A stretch of DNA of 25,444 bases from STF1-107 sp964457935 (GCA_964457935.1 CAYWFC010000011.1:1-25444), one strand, 5' to 3'; positions 15,904 to 22,814 are shown, numbered from the stretch's first letter. Notes: generated from the sequence alone by a model not told the origin. A program made the numbers and translations.

Positions 15904-16095
15904 ATGTTTAGCAAAAATCTCAAAACTTTAAGAATAATGAATAATATTACACAGCAACAATTAGCGCAGAGTCTAGACGTTAGTTTCAAGACCATAAGCC
16001 ATTGGGAGTCGGGATACAGCGAGCCTAGTCTGCAACAGCTAATTAAGTTGAGGCAAATATTAAACTCATCATATGATGAATTGCTAGAGGAATAA
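15904..16095 (+). CDS. Small XRE-family helix-turn-helix regulator
   Basis: This 63-aa protein is a single lambda-repressor-like HTH domain. NLKTLRIMNNITQQQLAQSLDVSFKTISHWESGYSEPSL covers helices 1 to 4, with Q17-Q19 and S27-T30 in the usual turn and recognition positions. SHWESGYSEPS is the hallmark XRE block. No C-terminal effector domain is present, so it probably acts as a dimeric DNA binder. It lies divergent from the TM2 gene, with two palindromes over both promoters, which suggests autoregulation and repression of TM2. No Shine-Dalgarno is visible before the ATG, so expression is expected to be low. It is not a typical toxin-antitoxin antitoxin, because no toxin lies beside it. Confidence 0.88.
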   Translation: MFSKNLKTLRIMNNITQQQLAQSLDVSFKTISHWESGYSEPSLQQLIKLRQILNSSYDELLEE

Positions 16096-16128
16096 AAAAA
16101 ATACTATCTGTTTAGATAGTACTTTTCT
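16094..16128. terminator. Bidirectional terminator between XRE and the 182-aa membrane gene
   Basis: An 8-bp stem TACTATCT/AGATAGTA with a GTTT loop has A/T runs on both sides. The longest T-run (eight) is on the minus strand, downstream of the membrane-protein gene. It sits between the convergent stops. Confidence 0.8.
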
Positions 16129-16131
16129 TAA

Positions 16132-16680
16132 TTACTGTTCGGTAGTATTAAAATCTATGCGAAGGTTATTCTCAATATATTTATCGAGGGATAGATTAAA
16201 GACTGCTGTGAGAGATGTGGTCATCAATAGCAAGCAAACTGCTGGATATACGTCTATCACTGACTGCTCAAAATATGTTTTTAGTCTCAGGACCACAAAA
16301 ATGACAGTGAAAATGGTAAAAATCACAGAGAAGCCAATCATAAATATCCTGTACATTTTCATAAAATTGTCATTAGGATCATCATTCCTAATAGTCTCAT
16401 GAGAGTAATAATCCTGATTTTTTAGTTTTTTGCATATCTGAGAGTTAGCAAAAATATTGACACACACCACCAAGAGCATAAACACGCCTAGTACCACCGT
16501 TACTATGGTGACAATCCACTCAAAAGTGGTAATTTGTCTGCTCTGATGTATCACTAGCAGAGTCAAAATCTGAAAAACAATAGACACCAAAAATAACACT
16601 GCGCACATCGATTTGGCGAAAATATCCTTTCGTAGCGCTTTGAGCGACTGCTGATCATAATAAACTGTGCACTGCTTCAT
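16132..16680 (-). CDS. Uncharacterised four-helix membrane protein
   Basis: I do not recognise the family. The 182-aa protein has four likely transmembrane helices at about 22-44, 53-77, 111-132 and 142-161. A basic N-terminus (KALRKDIFAK) and a hydrophilic loop at 78-110 (KKLKNQDYYSHETIRNDDP) separate two hairpins of helices. There is no signal peptide and no enzyme motif. The ATG has GGAG 7 nt upstream, and that site lies in the 3' arm of a 13-bp hairpin. A TTGCAA-17-TATAAT promoter overlaps the hairpin. The gene follows the 809-aa gene on the same strand at a distance of 67 nt, but the hairpin probably insulates the two. Confidence 0.78.
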   Translation of the reverse strand: MKQCTVYYDQQSLKALRKDIFAKSMCAVLFLVSIVFQILTLLVIHQSRQITTFEWIVTIVTVVLGVFMLLVVCVNIFANSQICKKLKNQDYYSHETIRNDDPNDNFMKMYRIFMIGFSVIFTIFTVIFVVLRLKTYFEQSVIDVYPAVCLLLMTTSLTAVFNLSLDKYIENNLRIDFNTTEQ

Positions 16681-16681
16681 A

Positions 16682-16714
16682 AAAAATCTCCTATCATGAT
16701 TATAGGAGATTTTT
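16682..16714 (-). terminator. Hairpin: terminator of the 809-aa gene that also masks the next Shine-Dalgarno
   Basis: Perfect 13-bp arms (AAAAATCTCCTAT and its complement) surround a 7-nt loop. On the minus strand a T-run ends the hairpin, so it is a good intrinsic terminator for the 809-aa gene. The GGAG (16691-16688) for the membrane-protein gene is inside the 3' arm. Confidence 0.8.
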
Positions 16715-16727
16715 AATTATTTTGCAA
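16699..16727 (-). promoter_or_regulatory. Promoter of the 182-aa membrane gene inside the hairpin
   Basis: On the minus strand TTGCAA (16727-16722), a 17-nt spacer and TATAAT (16704-16699) form a good promoter. The -10 box lies across the hairpin loop and arm. The predicted TSS near 16692 leaves out the 5' arm, so this transcript cannot form the hairpin and its GGAG is exposed. Confidence 0.75.
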
Positions 16728-16747
16728 CAAATTTACGGTATTTGTGA

Positions 16748-19177
16748 TTAATTATTAGACAATTTGTCAGTCATTTGCAGAATTTCTGTTTTATAATTAG
16801 ATGCCAAGAAGAATATTACTTTTTTCCAATCATCAAAATCGCAAGAATCATATTTAGTTTGGAATGACTCGTGATTGCTTTGCTCCCCTGTCATAAATGA
16901 ATTGACGTAATTGTTAGCATTAGGATTGGACAATAATTTCATATCAATCTTGTAATCAAGTAACAAATCTTCTATGCTATAGGTGATATCGAGCGAATGG
17001 CTCTTTACGGACTTATTGTATTTGACTAATTCGTCCACGACCTGTAGTAGTGGTGGTGCTTGGTAGCATGACACCATATCTTCATATTTGTCGACTATAA
17101 AGTCATAGCCTTTGTTCGTGCGATATTTGACTGTGTCTAGCACTTTTAATAAATGTCTAGATATCTCTTTGACGCCTTGGTAGGTAGAGAAATTTTTCAC
17201 TTCATCAGCATTCTCGATGTCGAGTTTATTATATAGCGATTTTTCAGGGATTTCGCAGTTAGTGTATGAGAATTTTAGTGCTGTATTGAAGTCCATCTTG
17301 TCTAGCACGAAGTCTACTGCCTCTGCTTTGTTGTCATACAATCTATTGTATCTACCGACAGAAGTCTGGATCAGGTCTGGCATCTCGAATGGCTTGTTTG
17401 GATAGCTATTTCTCTCTAATTCATTGAGCAAAATGCTTCTGTGTTTAGTGTTTTTTCTATTATAAACAGAGCATTGCTCTTTGATTTTTTTCAGCAAAAT
17501 TTCCTTTGCATCTGTGTCGTCTTGCTGATGGGCCAAGTTTTTGTATGTTTTGATTAAGCCAAATATACTGCCCTTGTCATAACCATCTGCCAAAATAGCA
17601 TCAGATGACAATTTATCATTCACTATGCCACGAGATACTTCTTCAGAAGTCTGCTGTTTTGCCTTGATTTCGGCGTTTTTTGACTTGATTTTTGATAACA
17701 ATTTAGTTTTTTCTGGAGCAAGATCTGCAGTCTTTGAGTCTATGTATGCCAAAACTTTTTCTGCAGGCACTTTGCTCAAGAGTTTCTTGACTATTTCATT
17801 GTTCGTAGCCTCCGCTCTCTTGCTAGCGCGGTATTGTTCAATCAAGACTTTCTTTTTCGCAATCGCTTTATTACTAAAAGCTTTTACATAATTGGCTTTT
17901 GTATTGGCTTTTTTCTGAGAAGAGTGTATCATTTCGAGTATTTCATCTGGAGTATTATTATCTCTGATATAGGACAATATTTCATCGTTGATGCGCGAGA
18001 TTTTGTTAGACACTTTGGTGTGCAAAATATCACTAAACTCATCATACTCCAATTCACTTATATAGAAATCATCTAAGTTCTTATATAAATTATCATACTG
18101 CAAATCAAGATAATCTTCATATTTACCCAATGCTATATTTTGTTGACTAAATGCCATATCCTTTTGACCATCGTCTATTCTGCGAAAAATATTATCCGTG
18201 GGTACAGGTCCTATATTGGACTGTTTTTGCAATTCGCTATAAGCATAGTTATATGCTATCTTAGATGCTAGGGCGTCGATGTATTGATTGTCAACATTGG
18301 CAACCTTCATGTACAATTTAGTAGACTCCATTCTGCTATAGTAAACGCCGAGTTTGGCGTTTAATCTATCCATTTCTGCGTTGGAGTATTCTTTGTGATT
18401 GTCCAATAAATCCCTTATATGAAGACATTGTACATAATTCTTCAATGTATCATACCTTTTCGCTGTCTCCAATAATAACTTGTGCTCTGATAATAATTGT
18501 GCTTTGATGGCTAAATCGTCTTCTAACTCTACAACTTGAGCCAATTTTGACTTATTTTTGATAAGGTATTCCACATAGATAGCCTTTTGGTCAGCGGTCA
18601 TTTGATTGTATACTTTGTCCTTATATGTGTCATAATCTGCACCTTTTGACTGGCAGTATTCGCTCAGAGCGACCTCCATTTTGTACCAATACTCAGGTGT
18701 CAGCAGGCTAATAACCTTCTCGCTATAACGCAATGATGAAGTCATAATCGCGTCGGCGGTGAAGCCAGCGCTGGCAAAAAATCCCAAGTTTAATAATTCT
18801 GTCAAAATATTGAATGCCACGTCGCGACCTTGCTTGCTAGAGTACAATAATCTACCTTTTGTAGGTTTGTCCTCTGACCAGCTGAGCATTTGGTCCTGCG
18901 AGATGGCATATAGACTGCCAAAAACTTCGTTGATTTTGGAGACTTTTTCCTCCCCCTTCAACTCAGAATATTTCAATATCTTATTGGTAGTCTTCTTCAG
19001 TAGACCGTTCCAAGAAGTTTTATAATCAGGCTTCTCGCCCAGTTCTTTTGAAATTCTGTCAAATCTTTTGATCTCGGGGTCATCTGATTTTGTAGTCACA
19101 GTGCCTACTATCAAGCTATCTAATGTTTTTTTGATACGCTTGTCATCATCGGTCTTTATTAAATCTAATATACTCAT
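16748..19177 (-). CDS. Uncharacterised 809-aa helical protein
   Basis: I do not recognise this large protein. It is hydrophilic, lysine-rich and predicted to be almost entirely alpha-helical, with no signal peptide. The only hydrophobic stretch (FFASAGFTADAIMTSS, near residue 130) is too weak for a clear membrane helix. The middle part, about 380-540, is strongly charged and may form coiled coils; KTKLLSKIKSKNAEIKAKQQ is one such segment. No nucleotide-binding, protease or nuclease motif is visible. I place the start at the ATG at 19177, with AGGTGG just upstream; a longer frame starts four codons earlier, over this site. It has a strong promoter (19206-19234) and its own terminator. It may be structural or a scaffold. 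Confidence 0.8.
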   Translation of the reverse strand: MSILDLIKTDDDKRIKKTLDSLIVGTVTTKSDDPEIKRFDRISKELGEKPDYKTSWNGLLKKTTNKILKYSELKGEEKVSKINEVFGSLYAISQDQMLSWSEDKPTKGRLLYSSKQGRDVAFNILTELLNLGFFASAGFTADAIMTSSLRYSEKVISLLTPEYWYKMEVALSEYCQSKGADYDTYKDKVYNQMTADQKAIYVEYLIKNKSKLAQVVELEDDLAIKAQLLSEHKLLLETAKRYDTLKNYVQCLHIRDLLDNHKEYSNAEMDRLNAKLGVYYSRMESTKLYMKVANVDNQYIDALASKIAYNYAYSELQKQSNIGPVPTDNIFRRIDDGQKDMAFSQQNIALGKYEDYLDLQYDNLYKNLDDFYISELEYDEFSDILHTKVSNKISRINDEILSYIRDNNTPDEILEMIHSSQKKANTKANYVKAFSNKAIAKKKVLIEQYRASKRAEATNNEIVKKLLSKVPAEKVLAYIDSKTADLAPEKTKLLSKIKSKNAEIKAKQQTSEEVSRGIVNDKLSSDAILADGYDKGSIFGLIKTYKNLAHQQDDTDAKEILLKKIKEQCSVYNRKNTKHRSILLNELERNSYPNKPFEMPDLIQTSVGRYNRLYDNKAEAVDFVLDKMDFNTALKFSYTNCEIPEKSLYNKLDIENADEVKNFSTYQGVKEISRHLLKVLDTVKYRTNKGYDFIVDKYEDMVSCYQAPPLLQVVDELVKYNKSVKSHSLDITYSIEDLLLDYKIDMKLLSNPNANNYVNSFMTGEQSNHESFQTKYDSCDFDDWKKVIFFLASNYKTEILQMTDKLSNN

Positions 19178-19205
19178 TTTCCACCTCATTAATATGATTT
19201 ATGTT

Positions 19206-19234
19206 ATTTTAGCACCAAAATGTCTATCTGTCAA
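19206..19234 (-). promoter_or_regulatory. Promoter of the 809-aa gene
   Basis: On the minus strand TTGACA (19234-19229), a 17-nt spacer and TAAAAT (19211-19206) give a strong promoter. The -35 box lies in TTAGGTATTGACAGAT, a 16-nt string repeated exactly at the promoter of the 90-aa gene at 21736-21751. Confidence 0.85.
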
Positions 19235-19316
19235 TACCTAATACTAATTTTTGCCAGAGATTACCTAAATGTCACAAAGAAAATATAGGAAATTTCACTC
19301 AGTACCTAAAAACTGC

Positions 19317-19345
19317 TTGACAAATGCGCCAATAGGTAGTATACT
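19317..19345 (+). promoter_or_regulatory. Promoter of tRNA-Leu
   Basis: TTGACA (19317-19322), a 17-nt spacer and TATACT (19340-19345) precede the tRNA by 11 nt. Three TACCTAA heptamers (19235, 19262, 19303) lie between this promoter and the divergent one of the 809-aa gene. Confidence 0.9.
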
Positions 19346-19356
19346 GGCTAATATAT

Positions 19357-19441
19357 GTGGATGTGGCGAAATTGGCAGACGCGTATGTTTCAGGGGCATA
19401 TGACGCAAGTCGTGCGGGTTCAAGTCCCGCCATCCACACCA
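19357..19441 (+). tRNA. tRNA-Leu (anticodon CAG)
   Basis: This is a class II tRNA with a long variable arm. The acceptor GTGGATG (19357-19363) pairs with CATCCAC (19431-19437), and the discriminator A and an encoded CCA follow. The anticodon loop TTCAGGG gives CAG at 19391-19393, reading CUG codons. The variable arm has the GAC/GTC stem around GCAA. The T-arm is GCGGG-TTCAAGT-CCCGC. The last pair of the anticodon stem is a T-G wobble. All key features of tRNA-Leu are present, and the encoded CCA suggests a fully functional gene. Confidence 0.96.
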
Positions 19442-19473
19442 AAATACCACCACATGATGTGGTGGTATTTTTT
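19441..19473 (+). terminator. Terminator of tRNA-Leu
   Basis: The stem is ATACCACCACA paired with TGTGGTGGTAT around a TGA loop, extended by flanking A-T pairs, with a T-run to 19473. It begins at the last base of the tRNA CCA. Confidence 0.9.
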
Positions 19474-19480
19474 ATTATTT

Positions 19481-19503
19481 ACTACATAATGTAGTGGTAT
19501 TTT
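19481..19503 (+). repeat. Decayed second copy of the tRNA-Leu terminator
   Basis: TACATAATGTAGTGGTATTTT repeats the loop-and-right-arm part of the first terminator with only a few transitions (C to T and G to A). The inner stem ACTACAT/ATGTAGT still pairs. This looks like a partial tandem duplication of the tRNA 3' flank. Confidence 0.65.
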
Positions 19504-19516
19504 AGCAATTCTCTTT

Positions 19517-19538
19517 TTTGAGTAGAATTTGAGTAGAA
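19517..19538. repeat. Tandem 11-bp repeat
   Basis: TTTGAGTAGAA occurs twice in direct tandem, without mismatch, about 75 nt after the tRNA-Leu gene. Confidence 0.85.
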
Positions 19539-19554
19539 TTATCGTTCATACTTG

Positions 19555-19606
19555 ATATAGATATCTACTAAAAGTTTTTTTTGTATATAGATTTCTGTTA
19601 AAAGTT
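19555..19606. repeat. Pair of imperfect 22-bp direct repeats
   Basis: ATATAGATATCTACTAAAAG plus TT (19555-19576) and a copy with three mismatches (19585-19606) are 30 bp apart start to start. The second copy reaches the stop codon of the ferritin-like gene. Confidence 0.75.
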
Positions 19607-20858
19607 ATTTCTTTCGTGCGATATCTATATTATCGCATTTTCTGTCGCGCAATTCTGGTACTGGATTACTTTTAGTCTCATAGCGGTAGTCTATGCCGAA
19701 TTGTTTGATATGATTTTTGATGACCAAGTGACTAGGCAGGCTATCTGGGCGACGGATATTTTGCTTTTGGTATTTGAAATAATTTGCTTTGTCTGGCAGA
19801 TTTTTCAGCAATTCATATCCGCCGTCACTACGAGTGTAGTTTATAGTTTTGGCTAACACATCTCTAATGTAGTCAATATTGCCCTCAAAGCGCAGTAATT
19901 CAGGAAAATCTCCACCGCAGGTATACAGTGCTTGCCAAGGTTTGCCTTCGTATTTTTGCAATAATCCTGCCACATACTGCAGGTGCCCGCATTCTTCGAG
20001 GTATCGGGTGTAAAATATATCTCGAATATACTCATCTGTCTCGTCTGCATAGCAAGAATAATACAAATAGCACTCAGTGTACTCGTGCATCAGCCAGTTT
20101 TCCAGCCACGAGCAAGTGGTGTCCATGAGGCTACCGTATTCGGTGACGTGCTGTTCTTCTATCATGGCTATCTCAGAATACAACCTACGCCCTATCTCGG
20201 TGGGGTGAAATCCAGCGATATTCATATAATAATTCATAGTTTGCTGTTCGCCTGCTGTGATAATGGACACCACTAGTTTAGTGAATGGGTCAGCCAATTC
20301 GCTCGCGATGTGGTCATTTATCTCATCGAACGGATGCCTAGGCTCAGCGATGGTCGGTCTGCCCGGTGTGATCTCGGTATACCCACCTGTCAATGTATTG
20401 GTGTCTATGCCCTGCTCGCATTCTAGCAAATTCGCGAACCTATACAGGTGGTCAAAGTCCTCAAGCAGTGCAAAATCGAGTGCATTCTTGACATGCTCGT
20501 CTTTTACATGTTTGGCTAGTATAGCAGTCAAATCTATAGCCAGTTGTTCGTACGCGATGGTGGTCTCGAGGTCGGTCTCATCTACAGGCTTTAGTCCTGA
20601 GATAATCTTCTGCTGGTGCTGTTCGTGGCGTCTGATGAGTGCTATGTCCCTACGCAGGTCATTGTTACAGCAGTTGCGATTGAATTGGTGCAAAAACCAC
20701 GTTTGCTCGAATTCTGCGCCGTTGAGCAGTATTATTCTGGTCTTAGTGTATGGGGATGTGGTGTTTTTGTCATACGGGCGCGGGCTGTAGTCTCCGACGC
20801 TGACGAATTTGTCTACTGGTATGGCATTTCTCTCGTAAAATGGGTTGACTTTGTTCAT
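19605..20858 (-). CDS. Ferritin-like protein with two four-helix halves
   Basis: I infer a ferritin-like fold from the iron-ligand pattern. The second half holds the full set E204 (AGEQQ), E234xxH237 (EEQH), E258 or E262 (HEYTEC) and E289xxH292 (EECGH), as in rubrerythrin-like di-iron proteins. The first half has a similar but altered set: E79 (RRHEQH), E104 (AYEQL) and D134xxH137 (EDFDH). So it may be an internal duplication with one classical and one changed site. The length of 417 aa is long for the family. There is no signal peptide. AAAGGAG lies about 6 nt before the ATG. It shares its strand with the DUF11 gene, 56 nt upstream. An oxidative-stress or iron role is possible but unproven. 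Confidence 0.7.
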   Translation of the reverse strand: MNKVNPFYERNAIPVDKFVSVGDYSPRPYDKNTTSPYTKTRIILLNGAEFEQTWFLHQFNRNCCNNDLRRDIALIRRHEQHQQKIISGLKPVDETDLETTIAYEQLAIDLTAILAKHVKDEHVKNALDFALLEDFDHLYRFANLLECEQGIDTNTLTGGYTEITPGRPTIAEPRHPFDEINDHIASELADPFTKLVVSIITAGEQQTMNYYMNIAGFHPTEIGRRLYSEIAMIEEQHVTEYGSLMDTTCSWLENWLMHEYTECYLYYSCYADETDEYIRDIFYTRYLEECGHLQYVAGLLQKYEGKPWQALYTCGGDFPELLRFEGNIDYIRDVLAKTINYTRSDGGYELLKNLPDKANYFKYQKQNIRRPDSLPSHLVIKNHIKQFGIDYRYETKSNPVPELRDRKCDNIDIARKK

Positions 20859-20914
20859 ATTTTGCTCCTTTGATAAACATAATCATACCCATTTAGTATC
20901 TCAAATATTCATTA

Positions 20915-21634
20915 TTAGTCCACCACGACCTCAAATACGACTACTTTTTGAGATTTGCCGTCTATAGTGCCTAGCGAGAAGCCTGCCACTGGGTCGTATT
21001 GGCTATACCACACTCCGTCTATTTGCACGCTACCACCGACGAATGCAGTGCCTGTAGGCATAACATCTTTGAATATCACATCATAGTCTTGCAGTGTGCC
21101 AGTATTTCTGACTATGCACTGATATTTTATCTTTTGACCTTTGCCTACCGCGATCTTGTCAGCAGTCTTAGTTATCGCGATGTCTCCATGCGTAAACTCT
21201 ATGCTATATGGGGTGGATTGGGTAGAATAACTAAATCTATCTATCTTGTAGTTGATATCGGTAATGATAGTCGCCACGCGCGAGTCTTCTGGCATAGGGT
21301 CATCCATAACGACCGCGTATGTGACTGTTTCGCTATTGCCCGGAGCAATGATGACATTGAGATTGAAGCCAGTATTAGGATTGGCGTCTCCGTATGATAT
21401 GCCACCTATATACACTGACCTATTCTTGAATGTGGCGCCTTTTATATCCTCAGTGATAAATACACTAGACATATCGTATGTGCCTTTGTTGTATAAAGTA
21501 ATGGTGATATTGACTTCTTCGCCGGGTTCTGCGACGATTTTTGAGCTAGTCCTTTCTATGGTCAAGTCGGTAGACTGTATCCTGACTTTTTGTGACGATG
21601 ATGTGTCTTTGAGATCAGATATTATATTTTGCAT
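20915..21634 (-). CDS. DUF11 repeat protein without signal peptide
   Basis: This 239-aa protein has two Ig-like DUF11 repeats. The first is about 20-120 (TIERTSSKIVAEPGEEVNIT, then a TLYNKGT block) and the second about 150-239 (IAITKTADKIAVGKGQKI, then IVRNTGTLQDYDV). DUF11 domains are normally on secreted or wall-bound proteins. This one has no signal peptide, membrane anchor or sorting motif, so its location is unclear. The start ATG lacks a Shine-Dalgarno. TTGTCA-18-TAACAT ends 5 nt before it, so the mRNA could be leaderless. It precedes the ferritin-like gene on the same strand, and the two are probably co-expressed. A structural or spore-surface role is speculation. Confidence 0.75.
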   Translation of the reverse strand: MQNIISDLKDTSSSQKVRIQSTDLTIERTSSKIVAEPGEEVNITITLYNKGTYDMSSVFITEDIKGATFKNRSVYIGGISYGDANPNTGFNLNVIIAPGNSETVTYAVVMDDPMPEDSRVATIITDINYKIDRFSYSTQSTPYSIEFTHGDIAITKTADKIAVGKGQKIKYQCIVRNTGTLQDYDVIFKDVMPTGTAFVGGSVQIDGVWYSQYDPVAGFSLGTIDGKSQKVVVFEVVVD

Positions 21635-21735
21635 ATTTTATGTTATGTAAAATATTTATTTTTTGACAAAGTGTAAATATTTGACGTACATCATCATATA
21701 CATATTTGTCAAAGTTTTTGCAAATTTCGTCAAGT

Positions 21736-21771
21736 TTAGGTATTGACAGATGACAAAACGTGATGTATAAT
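21736..21771 (+). promoter_or_regulatory. Perfect consensus promoter of the 90-aa gene
   Basis: TTGACA (21743-21748), a 17-nt spacer and TATAAT (21766-21771) match the vegetative consensus exactly. The box begins within TTAGGTATTGACAGAT (21736-21751), shared exactly with the 809-aa gene promoter. Confidence 0.9.
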
Positions 21772-21796
21772 GATAAAAAATATGTAAGGAGGTAAT

Positions 21797-22069
21797 ATGG
21801 ACTACAGAGAACATTTTTGTGACTTGATCAATAAAAGAGAAGAACTACTCTACGCTAAATCCAATGGTGACAAAGCAGTATTCACTTCGCCTGAGAATAT
21901 CGACTGGTACGTGCAAAATATCTGTCCACTAGACGCAGAAATATTAAGATGTGCGCAGAATATCACTGGTAGAAATTTCAGCAATATCAACGAAGCATTT
22001 AATGACGATGAATTAGTAGATATTTATTATCACAACGAATTTGAACCAAATATTTCAGTAAAATATTAA
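21797..22069 (+). CDS. Uncharacterised 90-aa protein, strongly expressed by signals
   Basis: I do not recognise this small soluble protein. It is acidic and contains the segments DYREHFCDLINKREELLYA and SPENIDWYVQNICPLDAEIL; two cysteines are present in the first 50 residues and no signal peptide. The expression signals are unusually strong: a perfect sigma-A promoter, AAGGAGGT 3 nt before the ATG, and a terminator directly after the stop. It therefore seems to be a real, abundant, monocistronic gene. It is divergent from the DUF11 gene across 162 nt. Its only link to other genes here is the shared promoter-upstream sequence with the 809-aa gene. Confidence 0.82.
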   Translation: MDYREHFCDLINKREELLYAKSNGDKAVFTSPENIDWYVQNICPLDAEILRCAQNITGRNFSNINEAFNDDELVDIYYHNEFEPNISVKY

Positions 22070-22104
22070 AAAAATAAATTCTAGAAATAGAATTTATTTT
22101 TTTT
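22068..22104 (+). terminator. Terminator of the 90-aa gene
   Basis: A 12-bp AT-rich stem ending in AATTCT/AGAATT with the loop AGAAAT has T-runs on both strands. It starts at the stop codon. Confidence 0.8.
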
Positions 22105-22129
22105 GACTAAATAATATTAATTTTATTTT

Positions 22130-22157
22130 TATCCCGCATAAAATGGGGATTTTTTAT
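22130..22157 (+). terminator. Second terminator-like hairpin
   Basis: ATCCC and GGGAT pair around a 10-nt loop and a T-run follows on the plus strand. It lies about 25 nt after the first terminator, so the 90-aa gene has tandem terminators. Confidence 0.6.
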
Positions 22158-22194
22158 TAATTTTATTTATTTAATTATTTATTTAATATTATTT

Positions 22195-22797
22195 TTAGAT
22201 ATTATTTTCATTATTATTTTTATTATCATTTTCTGTATTATTTTCGTTGATATTTTTAGTTAATTTTGCGATATATTTTTTTCTAGCATCTTTGTACTCT
22301 ATCCCAAAAATGTGTGTCATGAAGTCATCGCACCAACTCTTGCATAGTTTGATGCATTCGTCTTTATCAAATTCATTGAACAGAAAATATTCTGCGCCAT
22401 TAGGGTCAAATATAGGATGGAAACTAAAATCATCCACTCTGTAGATAATCTTTTCTAAGCCAAAATGTTGGTAGTTTACCAGTGAGCCTGCAAATGCAAG
22501 ATTAAAGAACGCAGTATTCAAATCTAGTTTATTATGTGTAGCAGAATCATTTATGACATCCTTTTTGTCCAGCTCCAAATGTGCGCACTCGCCTAGGTTA
22601 AAATAATTATCGTGCAAGTCATCTATGCTCAAGTCGTTTTTGTCTAGAAAAGCCATAAATAAATCATATGTAGGCTTGTCAGGCAAATCATTATCTAATT
22701 CGTCAAAAATCTGGTCAAATGCACGATGAAAAAAACTTTTGCCATCGTCCATAGTCGCATTAGCGGTATTTTGGGTTATTTTGTTTATAATAGACAT
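22195..22797 (-). CDS. Uncharacterised 200-aa protein with Asn/Glu/Asp-rich tail
   Basis: I do not recognise the family. The first 180 residues look like a soluble mixed helix/strand domain, acidic, with FHRAFDQIFDELDNDLPD near residue 23 and a conserved-looking YRVDDFSFHPIFDPNGAEYF block at about 118-137. The C-terminal 20 residues are a low-complexity run of N, E, D and K that ends in NNNENNI; the matching DNA is extremely AT-rich, and slippage could vary its length. No signal peptide is visible. The ATG has GAGGTGAG directly upstream. The promoter (22815-22842) overlaps the stop of the upstream SGNH gene. Confidence 0.75.
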   Translation of the reverse strand: MSIINKITQNTANATMDDGKSFFHRAFDQIFDELDNDLPDKPTYDLFMAFLDKNDLSIDDLHDNYFNLGECAHLELDKKDVINDSATHNKLDLNTAFFNLAFAGSLVNYQHFGLEKIIYRVDDFSFHPIFDPNGAEYFLFNEFDKDECIKLCKSWCDDFMTHIFGIEYKDARKKYIAKLTKNINENNTENDNKNNNENNI

Positions 22798-22814
22798 CTC
22801 TCACCTCTATGTGC

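Noticed and set aside
15904..16095. XRE gene as antitoxin of a toxin-antitoxin pair
   Set aside because: The neighbour is a TM2 membrane protein with a separate divergent promoter, not a small co-transcribed toxin.
19517..19606. CRISPR-like repeats
   Set aside because: Only two copies each of 11 bp and 22 bp, with no spacers of regular length and no cas genes.
20257..20790. 177-aa plus-strand open frame
   Set aside because: It lies wholly antisense to the ferritin-like gene, has no ribosome site, and its serine/cysteine-rich translation is typical of a shadow frame.
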